A stretch of DNA of 64,000 nt from the NCBI GenBank assembly GCA_002892395.1, contig NBBL01000003.1, positions 1-64,000 of the forward strand. Direction: 5' to 3'. The DNA is from Lachnospiraceae bacterium. GTDB lineage: Bacteria > Bacillota > Clostridia > Lachnospirales > Lachnospiraceae. The position numbers and the translations under genes are program-made. This document shows positions 23,587 through 34,100 of this stretch, piece after piece (position 1 is the first letter of the stretch; every line of letters begins with the position of its first letter). The notes beneath the pieces are model-generated. The model did no database searches and was not told the DNA's origin. It saw only the letters and a program-made list of their open reading frames with translations.

Positions 23587-24257
23587 CGGTCCGCCTCCAT
23601 TCTGTATCCCACACCGCGCACGGTCTGAATCAACCCGCCGCACTCCTTCAGCTTGGTTCGAAGCGTCCCGATGTGCACGTCTACCGTTCGAGTCTCCCCT
23701 TCATAGTCCGTCTCCCAGACGCTGTTAAGCAGTGCATCCCGCGTGAATACCTTTCCGGGATTTTCCAGAAACAGAAGGAGAAGGTCAAATTCCTTCCGGG
23801 TGAGCTCCACCTTTTCGCCCGCCACGCGGACGGTGTGCTGTGCGCAGTTTAGTTCCAGCTTTCCCGCATGCAGCTGCGCTGTCTCTTCTCTGCGGCAGGT
23901 TCTGCGAAGAAGCGCCCGGATTCTTGCGATCATCTCCATCATTCCGAAGGGCTTTGCCATGTAGTCGTCTGCGCCCAGGTCCAGACCCATCACCTTATCG
24001 TATTCTGTTCCCTTCGCCGTTGCCATAATCACAGGCAAATCCCGTGTCGCAGCCTGCTCCCGCAGCTTCTTCAACACGCGGATGCCGTCCTCATCCGGCA
24101 ACATGATGTCAAGAATCACCAGCTCCGGCGGCCTGTCCTTTACGGCCTTCCAGAACGCCTCCGCATTGGGACATCCCACTGCCTCAAATCCCGAAGCGCT
24201 GAGAGCATAGACCATCAATTCCCGAATGCTGTCGTCATCCTCCACACAATAGATCAT
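23583..24257 (-). CDS. phoB: PhoB/PhoP-like response regulator
   Basis: An OmpR-family regulator of 224 residues. The receiver domain has YCVEDDDSIREL (acidic pocket), VILDIMLPDEDG (phosphoacceptor Asp), MATAKG and DDYMAKPFG (Lys). The winged-helix output domain has LTRKEFDLLLLFLENPGKVFTR and RTVDVHIGTLRTKL. It should bind Pho-box repeats, and a candidate box lies upstream of pstS. I take ATG 24257 as start; a TTG at 24269 is in frame and directly follows the phoU stop. It is between phoU and phoR, consistent with a phosphate two-component system. Confidence 0.92.
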   Translation of the reverse strand: MIYCVEDDDSIRELMVYALSASGFEAVGCPNAEAFWKAVKDRPPELVILDIMLPDEDGIRVLKKLREQAATRDLPVIMATAKGTEYDKVMGLDLGADDYMAKPFGMMEMIARIRALLRRTCRREETAQLHAGKLELNCAQHTVRVAGEKVELTRKEFDLLLLFLENPGKVFTRDALLNSVWETDYEGETRTVDVHIGTLRTKLKECGGLIQTVRGVGYRMEADR

Positions 24258-24265
24258 CTCTTCGG

Positions 24266-24913
24266 TCAACCAACCCTTTCATGATTTCCGGTGATAGAAA
24301 ACAGAACCCATGCGGCAACGTTCACCGCATGATCCCCGATTCTCTCAAAATATTTGGCAATCATCAGAAAATCCAGCACCGCCTCCCCATTGACATCCGA
24401 ACGCTTCATTTCCTTTGCCAGCATGGTTTTGATCCGGCTGAAATCGGCATCCACTGCATCGTCGCGATCAATGACGGCCTGCGCCATCTCCGGATCCGCC
24501 TTGACAAAGGCGTCCACACTTTCATTGACCATCTGAATCACATGCTCTGCCATGGCTCTGAAGGGAAGTGCAAAGTCTCTCTGCGTGACTGCTCCCATGG
24601 AAACAATCTCTGCGATGTCGCCGGACTGATCTGCAATGCGCTCCATATCCGTCACCATCTTCAGCGCGGCGGAAACAACGCGAAGGTCCTTCGCCACAGG
24701 CTGCTGGCGGAGGATCAGGCAAAAGCAGAGGTTCTCGATCTCCCTCTCCTTCCGGTTGATGCCGGGCAGCAGCTCCTTAACGCGGCGCGCGCGCCCTGCA
24801 TCCCTTTTTAGAAGCGCCTCCGAGGCCTGGGAAATCACCTGTTCACACAGCATCCCCATGCGAACCATCTCCCGGCTCAAATGTAAAAGCTGTTCATCAA
24901 AATCAGAGCGCAT
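24266..24913 (-). CDS. phoU: Phosphate signalling protein PhoU
   Basis: A 215-residue helical protein with the two repeated three-helix PhoU units. Characteristic pieces are VRMGMLCEQVISQASEALL, KMVTDMERIADQSGDIAEI in the first repeat and LMIAKYFERIGDHAVNVAAW in the second; the E-R-x-(A/G)-D pairs are metal-binding. PhoU links the Pst transporter to the PhoR kinase and keeps the regulon off when phosphate is plentiful. ATG 24913 has GGGGAGG upstream and follows the pstB stop by one base. The frame is open to 24997 but that part lies within pstB. Confidence 0.93.
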   Translation of the reverse strand: MRSDFDEQLLHLSREMVRMGMLCEQVISQASEALLKRDAGRARRVKELLPGINRKEREIENLCFCLILRQQPVAKDLRVVSAALKMVTDMERIADQSGDIAEIVSMGAVTQRDFALPFRAMAEHVIQMVNESVDAFVKADPEMAQAVIDRDDAVDADFSRIKTMLAKEMKRSDVNGEAVLDFLMIAKYFERIGDHAVNVAAWVLFSITGNHERVG

Positions 24914-24914
24914 A

Positions 24915-25670
24915 TCAGCCAAACCTCCCCGTAATGTAATCCTCTGTCCGCTTATCCCCCGGCATGGAGAAAATCGTTTCACTCCTGTCGAACTCAATGA
25001 GATCCCCCAGAAGAAAGAAGGCGCACCAGTCCGAAATACGCACCGCCTGCTGCATATTATGAGTTACCATAACCACAGTGTACGTTTTCTTAAGCGTGAG
25101 CGCAAGCTCCTCTATTTTCCCCGTGGAAATCGGATCCAGCGCAGAGGTGGATTCATCCATCAGCAGAATATCCGGGTGCACGGCGAGAGCGCGGGCAATG
25201 CAGAGGCGCTGCTGCTGCCCCCCGGACAGCCCCAGCGCGTTGGTTTTCAGCCTGTCCTTCACCTCCTCCCAGATGGCAGCATCTCTCAGCGACTGCTCCA
25301 CAATTCCGTCCAGCTCCACCTTGGAGCGGACGCCGTGAATTCGCGGACCGTATGCGATATTGTCGTAAATACTCATGGGAAAGAGATTGGCCTTCTGGAA
25401 CACCATCCCAATCTCCTTGCGGAGCTTTGTCACGTCTGTCCCAGGGGCGTAGATATCCTTTCCGCGGTACAGAACCTCCCCACTGATCCTGACCCCCGGA
25501 ACCAGATCGTTCATCCGGTTCAGCGTCTTTAAAAAGGTGGATTTTCCGCAGCCTGAGGGGCCGATCAACGCTGTGATTTCGTTTTCCGGCAAGCTGCAAT
25601 TAATGTTTTTCAGCGCCTGATTTCTTCCGTACCAAAGATCCAGGCACGTTACCTCTATCACCTTATTCAT
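24915..25670 (-). CDS. pstB: Phosphate ABC transporter ATP-binding protein PstB
   Basis: The 251-residue ATPase has Walker A ([12 protein letters not shown]), the signature [16 protein letters not shown], Walker B with the catalytic Glu ([13 protein letters not shown]) and the switch His in [11 protein letters not shown]. The PstB-specific segment [15 protein letters not shown] after the Walker A helix supports phosphate specificity. It powers high-affinity phosphate uptake through PstC and PstA. It sits 11 bp after pstA and one base before phoU, so translation is likely coupled. Length is normal for PstB. Confidence 0.96.
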   Translation of the reverse strand: MNKVIEVTCLDLWYGRNQALKNINCSLPENEITALIGPSGCGKSTFLKTLNRMNDLVPGVRISGEVLYRGKDIYAPGTDVTKLRKEIGMVFQKANLFPMSIYDNIAYGPRIHGVRSKVELDGIVEQSLRDAAIWEEVKDRLKTNALGLSGGQQQRLCIARALAVHPDILLMDESTSALDPISTGKIEELALTLKKTYTVVMVTHNMQQAVRISDWCAFFLLGDLIEFDRSETIFSMPGDKRTEDYITGRFG

Positions 25671-25681
25671 CCGTTCTTCCT

Positions 25682-26512
25682 TTATTTTCTCAAGTAATTG
25701 GCTGCGAGGCGGGCGGAAACATTAATGGTCAATGTCAGCAGAATCAGGATGACTGCAATGGCAAATGCCGCACCCGTCTCTCCCCTTTCACTGGCATAGA
25801 CATAGAGCGCCACCGTCAGCGTGGCCGAGGAAGACCGGAGCGACTTCCAAAAGCTGTTCATTGTCAATCCGAATCCGGCGGTGAACAGGAGCGCTGCGGA
25901 CTCACCCACAATTCGTCCCACAGCCAGAATACATCCGGTCACAATTCCGTCTGTCGCGTTAGGCAGGACAACCGTGCGTATCATATGCCACGTTCCGGAT
26001 CCCAGTGAAAGCGCGCCCTCCCGGTAGCTGTCCGGAACCGTCTTAAGACTTTCCTGTGTGGTGCGGATGATGATCGGCATGACAATCATCACCAGCGTCA
26101 GCCCTCCTGCCAGGATCCCCTGCTTTCGTCCCATCCCCTGGGTGAAGAGGAGCATTCCCACCAGACCAAAGAGAATCGAAGGGATTCCGGTCAAGGTCTC
26201 CGTCGCAAACTCAATGATTGAGACCAGCCTTTGATTTTCTGCGTACTCTGTCAAATAGACCGCAGCTCCCACACTGATCGGAATGGCGATCAGCATGGCC
26301 ACCCCTATGATATAAAGTGTGTTCATTATGTTTGGAAGAATTCCGATCGTCCCTTTTATGTAGCTGGTCTGGGAGGACAAAAACCTCCATGACAGATTCG
26401 GAATCCCCCGGAACAAAATGTACCCGATGAGAACAAACAGCAGCCCCACCGTCAGCAGTGCACAAAGATACAGCAGTGCTTTCATGGTTTGGTTCCATAC
26501 GGCACGTCTCAT
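25682..26512 (-). CDS. pstA: Phosphate ABC transporter permease PstA
   Basis: A 276-residue integral membrane protein with six predicted helices. The ABC permease loop is [29 protein letters not shown], with the conserved EAA-G pattern that contacts Pst[15 protein letters not shown] is typical of PstA. With PstC it forms the phosphate channel. ATG 26512 begins one base after the pstC stop, and its ribosome binding site (AGAGAGGG) lies in the end of pstC, so the two are likely translationally coupled. Confidence 0.95.
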   Translation of the reverse strand: MRRAVWNQTMKALLYLCALLTVGLLFVLIGYILFRGIPNLSWRFLSSQTSYIKGTIGILPNIMNTLYIIGVAMLIAIPISVGAAVYLTEYAENQRLVSIIEFATETLTGIPSILFGLVGMLLFTQGMGRKQGILAGGLTLVMIVMPIIIRTTQESLKTVPDSYREGALSLGSGTWHMIRTVVLPNATDGIVTGCILAVGRIVGESAALLFTAGFGLTMNSFWKSLRSSSATLTVALYVYASERGETGAAFAIAVILILLTLTINVSARLAANYLRK

Positions 26513-26513
26513 G

Positions 26514-27398
26514 CTACCCTCTCTTCCCTTTTACAAACAGATTCAGCGCTACATTGATCAGCATAATGAAACAGAAGAGCACCAGTCCGATGGAGAACAG
26601 GGCGTCCCGCTGAAGGGATCCGAAGGGCGCGTAGGACATTTCCGATGCGATTGCCGTCGTCAAGAAGCGGACAGATTTCAGAGGTCCCGGCATGTTTGCC
26701 ACATTGCCGGAAACCATAATGATTGCCATTGCTTCTCCCATTGCACGACCCGCCCCCAGAACAATCGAGGCGGCAACTCCGCTCTTTGCCGCAGGAAGAG
26801 AAACCTTGAAGTAGGTTTCCATTTCCGTGGCGCCAAGCGCCATGGAGGCCTCCTCATATTCCTTGGGAACGGCTGTAAGCGCTGTCACCGAAACATTGAC
26901 AATCGAGGGAAGAATCATGATTGAAAGCACCAGAACTGCCGCGAGAAGCGTCGCTCCGGAGGAAAGCCGAAAGGCGTTCTGAATGGCCGGAACCAGAAGA
27001 ATCATACCCACCAAGCCATATACCACCGAGGGGATGCCCGCCAGCAATTCCACCGCCATGCGAATCAGCGCGCCGATCCGTTTCGGTGCAGTCTTGGCAA
27101 GAAAGACGGCGGTCAAAAGACCGATCGGCGTCCCCAATAAAACAGCGCCGACTGTCCCGTATAAACTGGTCAGAATAAACGGCAATATGCCATAGGAGGG
27201 CTCAACCGTGGACGCTGTGGGCTGCCAGATGGTTCCCAGCAGAAACGGTCCCGCTCCCAGCGTGCGGATGGCCGGCATCCCCGCGATCACAAGATACGCG
27301 GAGATACACAGCACAAACCCCACCGCTGTGATGCCGCAGCAGAGGAAAACCGTTCCAATTGCCTGTTCCGGGTGTTCCCCGGCTGCGATTGCTTTCAT
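26514..27398 (-). CDS. pstC: Phosphate ABC transporter permease PstC
   Basis: A 294-residue membrane protein with about six helices. GILPFILTSLYGTVGAVLLG and PIGLLTAVFLAKTAPKRIG are typical PstC segments, and the ABC permease loop reads EYEEASMALGATEMETYFKV. It is the second membrane half of the phosphate importer. It starts at ATG 27398 behind AAGGAGGAG, 12 bp after the pstS stop. Length and motifs are normal. Confidence 0.95.
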   Translation of the reverse strand: MKAIAAGEHPEQAIGTVFLCCGITAVGFVLCISAYLVIAGMPAIRTLGAGPFLLGTIWQPTASTVEPSYGILPFILTSLYGTVGAVLLGTPIGLLTAVFLAKTAPKRIGALIRMAVELLAGIPSVVYGLVGMILLVPAIQNAFRLSSGATLLAAVLVLSIMILPSIVNVSVTALTAVPKEYEEASMALGATEMETYFKVSLPAAKSGVAASIVLGAGRAMGEAMAIIMVSGNVANMPGPLKSVRFLTTAIASEMSYAPFGSLQRDALFSIGLVLFCFIMLINVALNLFVKGKRG

Positions 27399-27410
27399 CC
27401 TGTCTCCTCC

Positions 27411-28352
27411 TTACCTCCCGCGAACCGGCACGGCGCCTGCTTTCTCAATGAGCGCTGCGGAATCTGCGGAGGTCATGCAGTCAAAAAATGCCTGCGCCGC
27501 TTCTCCCAGTGCTCTTCCCTCCTTGGTGATCAGGTTGAAGGGTCTCCGGATCACATAGCTTCCGTCAGAAATCTTCTCTTCGGTACAATCCACGCCGCCG
27601 ACCGTCAGCACCTTGATCCCGTCCTTGCCCTGAACCGCGGCAAAGGAGGCATAGCCGATTGCGTTTTCACTGTTTTTGACTGCCTCAATGACGGCGCCGG
27701 TGGATGTCAGCTCCTGTGACATCCTGCACCGATCTCCGGTGCCCGTGATGGTCTCAAAGCCATCGCGGGTTCCGGATCCCGCTTCGCGGCCGATACAGGC
27801 AATCTCCCCGTCGGGGCCTCCGAACGCGGACCAGTTGGTCTTGCTGCCAGTATAAATCTCGGCAATCTCATCCATGCTCAAATCTGAAATCGGAGACTTC
27901 CCATTCACAATCAACGCAATGCCGTCCCAGGCGACCGTTGTCTCCTTGAGACCCTTCTGCTTTTCCTGATCCTTCAGTCCCCGGGAAGCCAGGCCGATGT
28001 CGCAGGTTCCGTTGTTCGCGGCCTCAATCCCGGTGCCGGATCCGGTGGCATCATAGGTGACCGTCACCCCCGGATGATCCGCCATGAACTGCTCTGACAG
28101 GATCCCGATCAGCGATTCCATGGAGGTGGAGCCGTTGACCGCAATCGTTCCGGACAATTCCTTTCCTGCCTGTTTCGTTTCTTTTCCTTCCTCCGTCTTC
28201 CCGCTTTCACAAGCCTTGGCGTTCCCGCTCTCCTTCCCTTGTACCGCTTCCGCTGTCGTTTCCGTCTTTTGTTCGCCGCAGGCGGGCAGCGTGAAGGCCG
28301 CAATCAAAACCGCCATGGTCAGGACCGCTGTTTTCATCTTGCTTTTCTTCAT
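27411..28352 (-). CDS. pstS: Phosphate-binding lipoprotein PstS
   Basis: The 313-residue protein starts with a lipoprotein signal: basic MKKSKMK, a hydrophobic stretch, and the lipobox LPAC, so it is anchored to the membrane outer face by the Cys at about 24. A Lys/Glu-rich linker follows. The binding domain has IAVNGSTSMESLI, YDATGSGTGIEAANNGTCDIGLASR and GREAGSGTRDGFE, the loops that hold phosphate in PstS. It delivers phosphate to PstC-PstA. ATG 28352 has GGGAGG upstream; the frame is open to 28442 but lacks a site there. It is the first gene of the pst-pho run and follows the Pho-box-like site. Confidence 0.94.
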   Translation of the reverse strand: MKKSKMKTAVLTMAVLIAAFTLPACGEQKTETTAEAVQGKESGNAKACESGKTEEGKETKQAGKELSGTIAVNGSTSMESLIGILSEQFMADHPGVTVTYDATGSGTGIEAANNGTCDIGLASRGLKDQEKQKGLKETTVAWDGIALIVNGKSPISDLSMDEIAEIYTGSKTNWSAFGGPDGEIACIGREAGSGTRDGFETITGTGDRCRMSQELTSTGAVIEAVKNSENAIGYASFAAVQGKDGIKVLTVGGVDCTEEKISDGSYVIRRPFNLITKEGRALGEAAQAFFDCMTSADSAALIEKAGAVPVRGR

Positions 28353-28437
28353 GTTTTTCCTCCCTTGATGTGCCGAATCTCGTTCCGGCTTTCCATTTCC
28401 TTCCCGGAATCGATTCGCGTATCCTTGCACCTTCCTC

Positions 28438-28492
28438 ATCATAGAAAAGCAAGATCAAATTTCTTACCGCCCTTCTGTAAATTCTTTGTAAA
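28438..28492 (-). promoter_or_regulatory. Pho-box-like repeats and promoter of pstS
   Basis: On the minus strand TTTACA occurs twice with an 11-bp period (28492-28487 and 28481-28476). This is the spacing and sequence of Gram-positive PhoP boxes (TT(A/C/T)ACA). A TATGAT lies further on at 28443-28438 and could be the -10 box. The site is directly after the glgP terminator and about 130 bp before pstS, as expected if phosphate starvation activates this operon. Confidence 0.55.
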
Positions 28493-28537
28493 AAACGCTC
28501 GTCCTGCAGGAGAAATCCCCCTGCAAAACGAGCGTTT
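28488..28537 (-). terminator. Terminator after glgP
   Basis: On the minus strand AACGCTCGTTTTGCAGG (28536-28520) pairs with CCTGCAGGACGAGCGTT (28510-28494), followed by TTTT. It separates glgP from pstS; its T-run touches the first Pho-box repeat. Confidence 0.8.
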
Positions 28538-28554
28538 CATGTTTGCTGTCTCAG

Positions 28555-28586
28555 CAGCTTTTCAGCTTTTCAGCTTTTCAACTTTT
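28555..28586 (-). repeat. Four 8-bp repeats across the glgP stop codon
   Basis: CAGCTTTT (plus strand) is repeated at 28555, 28563, 28571 and, with one change, 28579. The glgP stop codon (28580-28578) lies inside the array, so the last residues (ELKS) are repeat-encoded and the rest is in the 3' untranslated region. Confidence 0.85.
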
Positions 28587-31067
28587 CAGCTCCTCCTCTG
28601 TCAGCCTGACCTTCTTCAGCTTCCAGATATCCCGCACGTACTCTTCAATCGTACGATCCGAGGAAAACCTTCCGGCATGGGCCGTATTGAGGATGCACAT
28701 CTCTGCCCATCGCTCCTGATTCCGATACGCGGCATCCACTCTTTCATGGGCGTCCAGATAGGACTGAAAATCCTTCAGGATGAAATAGGTATCCGGGCGA
28801 TCCGCGTGTTCTTTGCTCAACAGGGAGTCATAGATATCCCGGAAAAGCTCCGGATCCTCCGGCGCATAATAGCCGTTGATCAGCTGCATCAGGACTCTGC
28901 GGATCTCCGCATCCTGATTGAAGATTTCCATCGGATCATAGCCGCCGTTCTGCTCCAGTCCAATGACCTCCTCCACAGACATGCCGAATACAAACGCATT
29001 TTCCTCTCCGACTTCGCCCACAATCTCGATATTGGCTCCGTCCATGGTTCCAAGCGTCGGTGCACCGTTCAACATAAACTTCATGTTGCTGGTTCCGGAA
29101 GCCTCCTTGCTGGCAGTGGAGATCTGTTCGCTGACATCCGCCGCAGCAAAAATAAGCTCTGCATTCGAGACACAGTAATTCTCGATAAAGACCACCTTAA
29201 GCTTCCCTCCGATGGACTCGTCCCGATTGATGACATCCGCCACGGAATTGATGAGCTTGATGGTGAGCTTCGCTCTGTGATATCCTGCCGCCGCCTTCGC
29301 GCCGAAAATAAAGGTGCGCGGAACCAGATCCAGCTCCGGGTTGTCCTTCAGGCGATTGTAGAGATACATGACATGCAAAATATTCATGAGCTGACGCTTG
29401 TACTCATGGAGACGCTTCACCTGGACATCAAAGATCGACCGGGGATCCACTTCAATTCCGTTGTGCCTCCGAATGTATTCCGCCAGACGAAGCTTGTTCC
29501 GGAACTTGATCTCCATGAATTCCTTCCGGCACATCCCATCCTTTGCCAGCGGCTCCAGCTTTTTCACCTCGGACAGATCCGTGATCCACTTGCTTCCGAT
29601 TTTTTTGCTGATCCAGTCCGCAAGGAGCGGATTCCCGTGAAGCAGGAAGCGCCGCTGTGTGATCCCGTTGGTTTTGTTGTTGAACCGTTCGGGATAGAGG
29701 TCATAGAAATCCTTCAGCGTCTGCTTTTTCAGAATCTCTGTATGGATTTTTGCCACCCCGTTGATGGAGAAGGCTGCACAGCAGGCGAGATACGCCATGC
29801 GAACCTGCCCGTCATACAAAATCGCCATGCGGTACACCTTTTCCTGATCTCCCGGAAAGGCCTTCTGAATTTCTGCGACAAAACGGCGATTGATTTCCTC
29901 CACGATCTGATAAATACGGGGAAGCAGACGGGAAAAGAGGTCAATCGGCCATTTTTCCAGTGCCTCGGTCATGATGGTGTGATTGGTATAGGCGCAGCAG
30001 CGATTCGTGATGCTCCACGCCTCGTCCCATCCCAGCTTTTCCTCGTCCAGAAGGATGCGCATCAGCTCCGGAACCGCCACCGTCGGGTGGGTATCATTCA
30101 TCTGAAACACGGCATAGTCCGGGAGCTTCCGAATGTCCGTGTGCATCTGCTTAAACTTCCGGATTGCTGTCTGCACGCTGGCAGAAATAAAGAAGTACTG
30201 CTGCTTCAGCCGAAGCTCCTTGCCCGAATAGTGGTTGTCGTTCGGATAGAGCACTTCGCTGATGGTGCGGGCAAGATTCTGCTCCTCCACCGCCCGCTGG
30301 TAATCTCCCTTGTCAAAGGACTCCAGACTGAAGCTCCGCATTGCCTCCGCATCCCAGATACGAAGCGTATTGACGATGTGGTTTCCGTATCCCACGATGG
30401 GCAGATCATAGGGGATCGCCCGCACCGATTGATACCCTTCCTGGACGAACTTGACCTTGCCGTCTTCCACCTGCGTGCTCACATACCCGCCGAACCTGAC
30501 CTCGCAGGCGTACTCCTCCCGCTTCAATTCGAAGGGATACCCCTCCTTCAGCCAGTCATCGGGAATTTCCCGCTGATATCCATCCTCAATTTTCTGGCGG
30601 AACATTCCGTAGTGGTAGCGGATCCCGCATCCGTAGGCCGGATAGCCCAGCGTAGACAGGGAATCCAGGAAGCAGGCGGCAAGCCGCCCAAGTCCCCCGT
30701 TTCCAAGCGCCGGCTCCCGCTCCTCATCCTCGATGGAAGCAAGATCAAAGCCAAGCTCCTTCAGGCTCTCCGATACCACCTTCTCTTCCGAAAGCGCCAG
30801 TACGGTGTTGCCAAGCGCCCTCCCCACCAGAAATTCCATGGAAAGGTAATAAAGCTTTTTGACATCGGCTCTCTCGTACTCCTTATGGGTCGCGATCCAG
30901 TCACTCATGACACTGTCCTTGACCGCGTATGCCAATGCCTGATAGACCATCTGAGGAGTGGCCTCCTCAATTTCTTTTCGATACAGCATTCTCAGATTGT
31001 TTTTAATCTGATCCTTCAAATTCTCCTTTTCCGCCTCAAACAGATCGTTTCGATTCTTTGCCTCCAA
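28578..31067 (-). CDS. glgP: Glycogen/starch phosphorylase
   Basis: The 829-residue enzyme has normal length and the family landmarks: LGNGGLGRLAACFLDSLSTL near residue 110, GYGIRYxYG-like YGCGIRYHYGMF, the arginine-rich phosphate site, and the pyridoxal-phosphate site KEASGTSNMKFMLNGAPTLG with the Schiff-base Lys. It releases glucose 1-phosphate from alpha-1,4 glucan in the cytoplasm. It follows ileS on the same strand after 48 bp and may be read through from it, although the two are functionally unrelated. A strong terminator follows. No other glycogen gene is in the window. Confidence 0.96.
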   Translation of the reverse strand: MEAKNRNDLFEAEKENLKDQIKNNLRMLYRKEIEEATPQMVYQALAYAVKDSVMSDWIATHKEYERADVKKLYYLSMEFLVGRALGNTVLALSEEKVVSESLKELGFDLASIEDEEREPALGNGGLGRLAACFLDSLSTLGYPAYGCGIRYHYGMFRQKIEDGYQREIPDDWLKEGYPFELKREEYACEVRFGGYVSTQVEDGKVKFVQEGYQSVRAIPYDLPIVGYGNHIVNTLRIWDAEAMRSFSLESFDKGDYQRAVEEQNLARTISEVLYPNDNHYSGKELRLKQQYFFISASVQTAIRKFKQMHTDIRKLPDYAVFQMNDTHPTVAVPELMRILLDEEKLGWDEAWSITNRCCAYTNHTIMTEALEKWPIDLFSRLLPRIYQIVEEINRRFVAEIQKAFPGDQEKVYRMAILYDGQVRMAYLACCAAFSINGVAKIHTEILKKQTLKDFYDLYPERFNNKTNGITQRRFLLHGNPLLADWISKKIGSKWITDLSEVKKLEPLAKDGMCRKEFMEIKFRNKLRLAEYIRRHNGIEVDPRSIFDVQVKRLHEYKRQLMNILHVMYLYNRLKDNPELDLVPRTFIFGAKAAAGYHRAKLTIKLINSVADVINRDESIGGKLKVVFIENYCVSNAELIFAAADVSEQISTASKEASGTSNMKFMLNGAPTLGTMDGANIEIVGEVGEENAFVFGMSVEEVIGLEQNGGYDPMEIFNQDAEIRRVLMQLINGYYAPEDPELFRDIYDSLLSKEHADRPDTYFILKDFQSYLDAHERVDAAYRNQERWAEMCILNTAHAGRFSSDRTIEEYVRDIWKLKKVRLTEEELKS

Positions 31068-31115
31068 GTTCTCCTCCTTTGAAGCAAACGCGCCTCTTCC
31101 GCGTCTTTCGCGGAC

Positions 31116-34100
31116 TCAGCTCTGCTTCTCCACACTCAAGGTTACCTGTTCGCCGTTCAGATTCCAATCCTTCTGATAACCGACATGCTTATCATAGCAC
31201 ACTTGGTCCGCAAGTACATTCCCCCGAATCACCGTTTCGTTTCGTTTCATGATTTCGCAGATACGCGTATTTCCGCTGACGCAGAGCGTGATGTGATCGG
31301 TCACCTCAAATCCTGCTTCCTTCCGCATCGTCTGCACCTTGCTGATCAGCTCTCTGACAAAGCCTTCCTCCACCAGGGCATCATCCAGCCGGATATCCAG
31401 AACCACTGTGACCACGTTGTCCGCTTCCGTGACATAGCGGTCCGACTTCCCGGCATCAATCAGAAGATCCGCCTCGGTAAGCTCCACGCTCTGTCCGTCG
31501 AAGTCAAAGCGAAGTGCACCGGAAGCCTTCAGCTCCTGCATCGCCTTCTGTCCATCCAGCGCTTCCAGCGCCTTCTTGATCTGACCCAGGAATTTTCCGT
31601 ACTTCGGTCCCACTGTTTTCAGCTGCGGCTTGAAGGTGTACGCAATAAACTGATCCACATCGTCCGTAAAGCTGACGGTTTTTACATTCAGCTCATCCTC
31701 GATGATCTTTTTGTAATATTCATTCAATTCCACCGGCGCCTTTACATACATCGCAGCAAGGGGCTGACGGTTCTTCATACCGGACTTGTTTCTCGCAGCC
31801 CGTCCCATCACAACAATATCCAATGCCTGATCCATGCATTTCTCAAGCTCTGTGTCAATCCACGCCTCGTTCCACTTCGGATAATCGCAAAGATGAATGC
31901 TCTCCGGCGCCTTGGGATCCACCGTTCTCACAATATTCTGGTAGATCTGCTCCGTCATGAACGGAATCATGGGCGCAGCCGCCTTGCAGACAGTAACTAA
32001 CGCGGTGTAGAGAGTCAGATAGGCGTTTACCTTGTCCTGCTCCATCCCCTTGGCCCAGAAGCGCTCGCGGCAGCGGCGGACATACCAGTTTGACAGCTCA
32101 TCCACAAAGGACTGCAGCACCTGCGCGGCCTCCGGAATCCGGTATTTTGCCAGATTCAAATCGGTGCGCTTTACCATGCTGTTTGTCTTGGAGAGCAGCC
32201 AGCGGTCCATGACGGACAGCTTCTCATAATCCAGCTGATACTTGGTGGGATCAAAGGAATCAATGTCTGCGTAAAGCGTGTAAAAGGCATAGCTGTTCCA
32301 GAGGGTTCCCAAAAACTTTCTCTGTCCCTCCTTCACTGCCTCTGTGGAGAACTTCTTCGGCAGCCACGGAGCCGCCGCCGTATAAAAGTACCAGCGAATG
32401 GCATCGGCGCCGAAGGTCTCCAGGGCTTCCATGGGATCCACCGCATTCCCCTTTGACTTCGACATCTTATTTCCGTTTTCGTCCAGGACATGCCCCATGA
32501 CAATGACATTCTTAAAGGCCGGGCTGTTAAAGAGAAGCGTCGCCTCCGCATGCAGAGAGTAAAACCATCCTCGGGTCTGATCCACGGCTTCCGAGATGAA
32601 CTGCGCCGGAAACTGCTGTTCAAACAGCTCCTTGTTCTCAAAGGGATAGTGAATCTCCGCGTACGGGCAGGCTCCGGAATCGAACCAGCAGTCAATGACC
32701 TCCGGCACCCGATGCATGCTTCCTCCGCAATGCGGACAAGGAATCGTGTACTGATCCACATACGGACGGTGCAGTTCCGTTTTCTCCGCCTTCGGATCGC
32801 CGCTGAGCTCCGCCAGCTCCTTCCTGGATCCCACACTCAGCTGATGTCCGCAATCCGGGCACTCCCAGACATTCAGCGGGGTCCCCCAGTAGCGATTTCG
32901 AGAGATCGCCCAATCCTGGATATTTTCAAGCCAGTTTCCGAAGCGCCCTTCTCCGATATTCTGCGGCACCCAGTTGATCTCCTTGTTGTTTCTCACCAGG
33001 TCGTCCCGCACTGCCGTCATCTTGATAAACCAGGATTCCCGCGCATAGTAAATAAGCGGTGTGTCGCAGCGCCAGCAATGGGGATACTCATGCTCCAGCT
33101 GCGGAGCGGAAAAGAGGATGCCTCTCTCCTCCAGATCCTTGAGAACCTCCGGATCTGCGCTGACTGCGCCCTTTTTCAATTCCTTCTCGGTGGGCTTGCA
33201 GCGCATGCCGGAAAACTTGCCGCTCTCCGGGCGCATCCGTCCGTGCTCATCCACCATCTGTACAAAGGGGGCGTCGTACTTTCGCCCGACCCGGGCATCA
33301 TCCTCACCAAATGCAGGCGCACAGTGTACCACGCCGGTTCCGTCTGTCATGGTGACATAGTCATCGCACCAGATAAAGAAGCCCTTTTTGTGCTGTTTTT
33401 CCGCTGCATCCGCCGCACACTGATAGAGCGGTTCATATTCCTTATACTCCAGATCCTGTCCGATATAGGTTTCCAGAACCTCATAGTCGGGCTCGCCTCC
33501 CTTGCCCAAACCTCCCAGGACAGCGTCCAGCAATGCTTCCGCCAGATAATACACCTTTCCGTCTGCCGCCTTGACCTTCGCGTAGCGCTCCCCAGGGTTG
33601 ACGCAGAGCGCCACATTGGAAGGAAGGGTCCAGGGTGTGGTTGTCCAGGCGAGGATATACGCATCCTCATTCTTTACCTTGAAGCGGACAATCGCGGAAC
33701 GCTCCTTCAGTGTCTTGTATCCCTGTGCGACCTCGTGAGAGGACAAGGGTGTCCCGCAATCCGGGCAGTACGGCACCACCTTAAAGCCCTTATAAAGCAG
33801 CCCCTTCTTCCAAATCTGCTGCAGCGCCCACCACTCGGATTCAATGTAATCATCGTAGTAGGTGACATAGGGGTTCTCCATATCCGCCCAGTAGCCCACC
33901 TTGCCGGAAAACTGTTCCCACATTTCCTTATACTTCCAAACCGATTCCTTGCATCGGGCGATAAACGGTTCAATTCCGTAGTCCTCAATCGCGTCCTTTC
34001 CCTCGATGCCGATCTCCTTTTCCACCTCCAGCTCCACCGGAAGACCGTGGGTGTCCCAGCCTGCTTTTCGGGGAACCTGCTTTCCCTTCATCGCCTGATA

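Noticed and set aside
28496-28600. Regulatory RNA between glgP and pstS
   Set aside because: The hairpin is a simple terminator for glgP and the 8-bp repeats straddle its stop; no riboswitch-like structure is seen.
28239-31082. 947-codon plus-strand open frame
   Set aside because: It is antisense to glgP and pstS, has no domain-like sequence or ribosome binding site, and arises from codon bias of the true genes.
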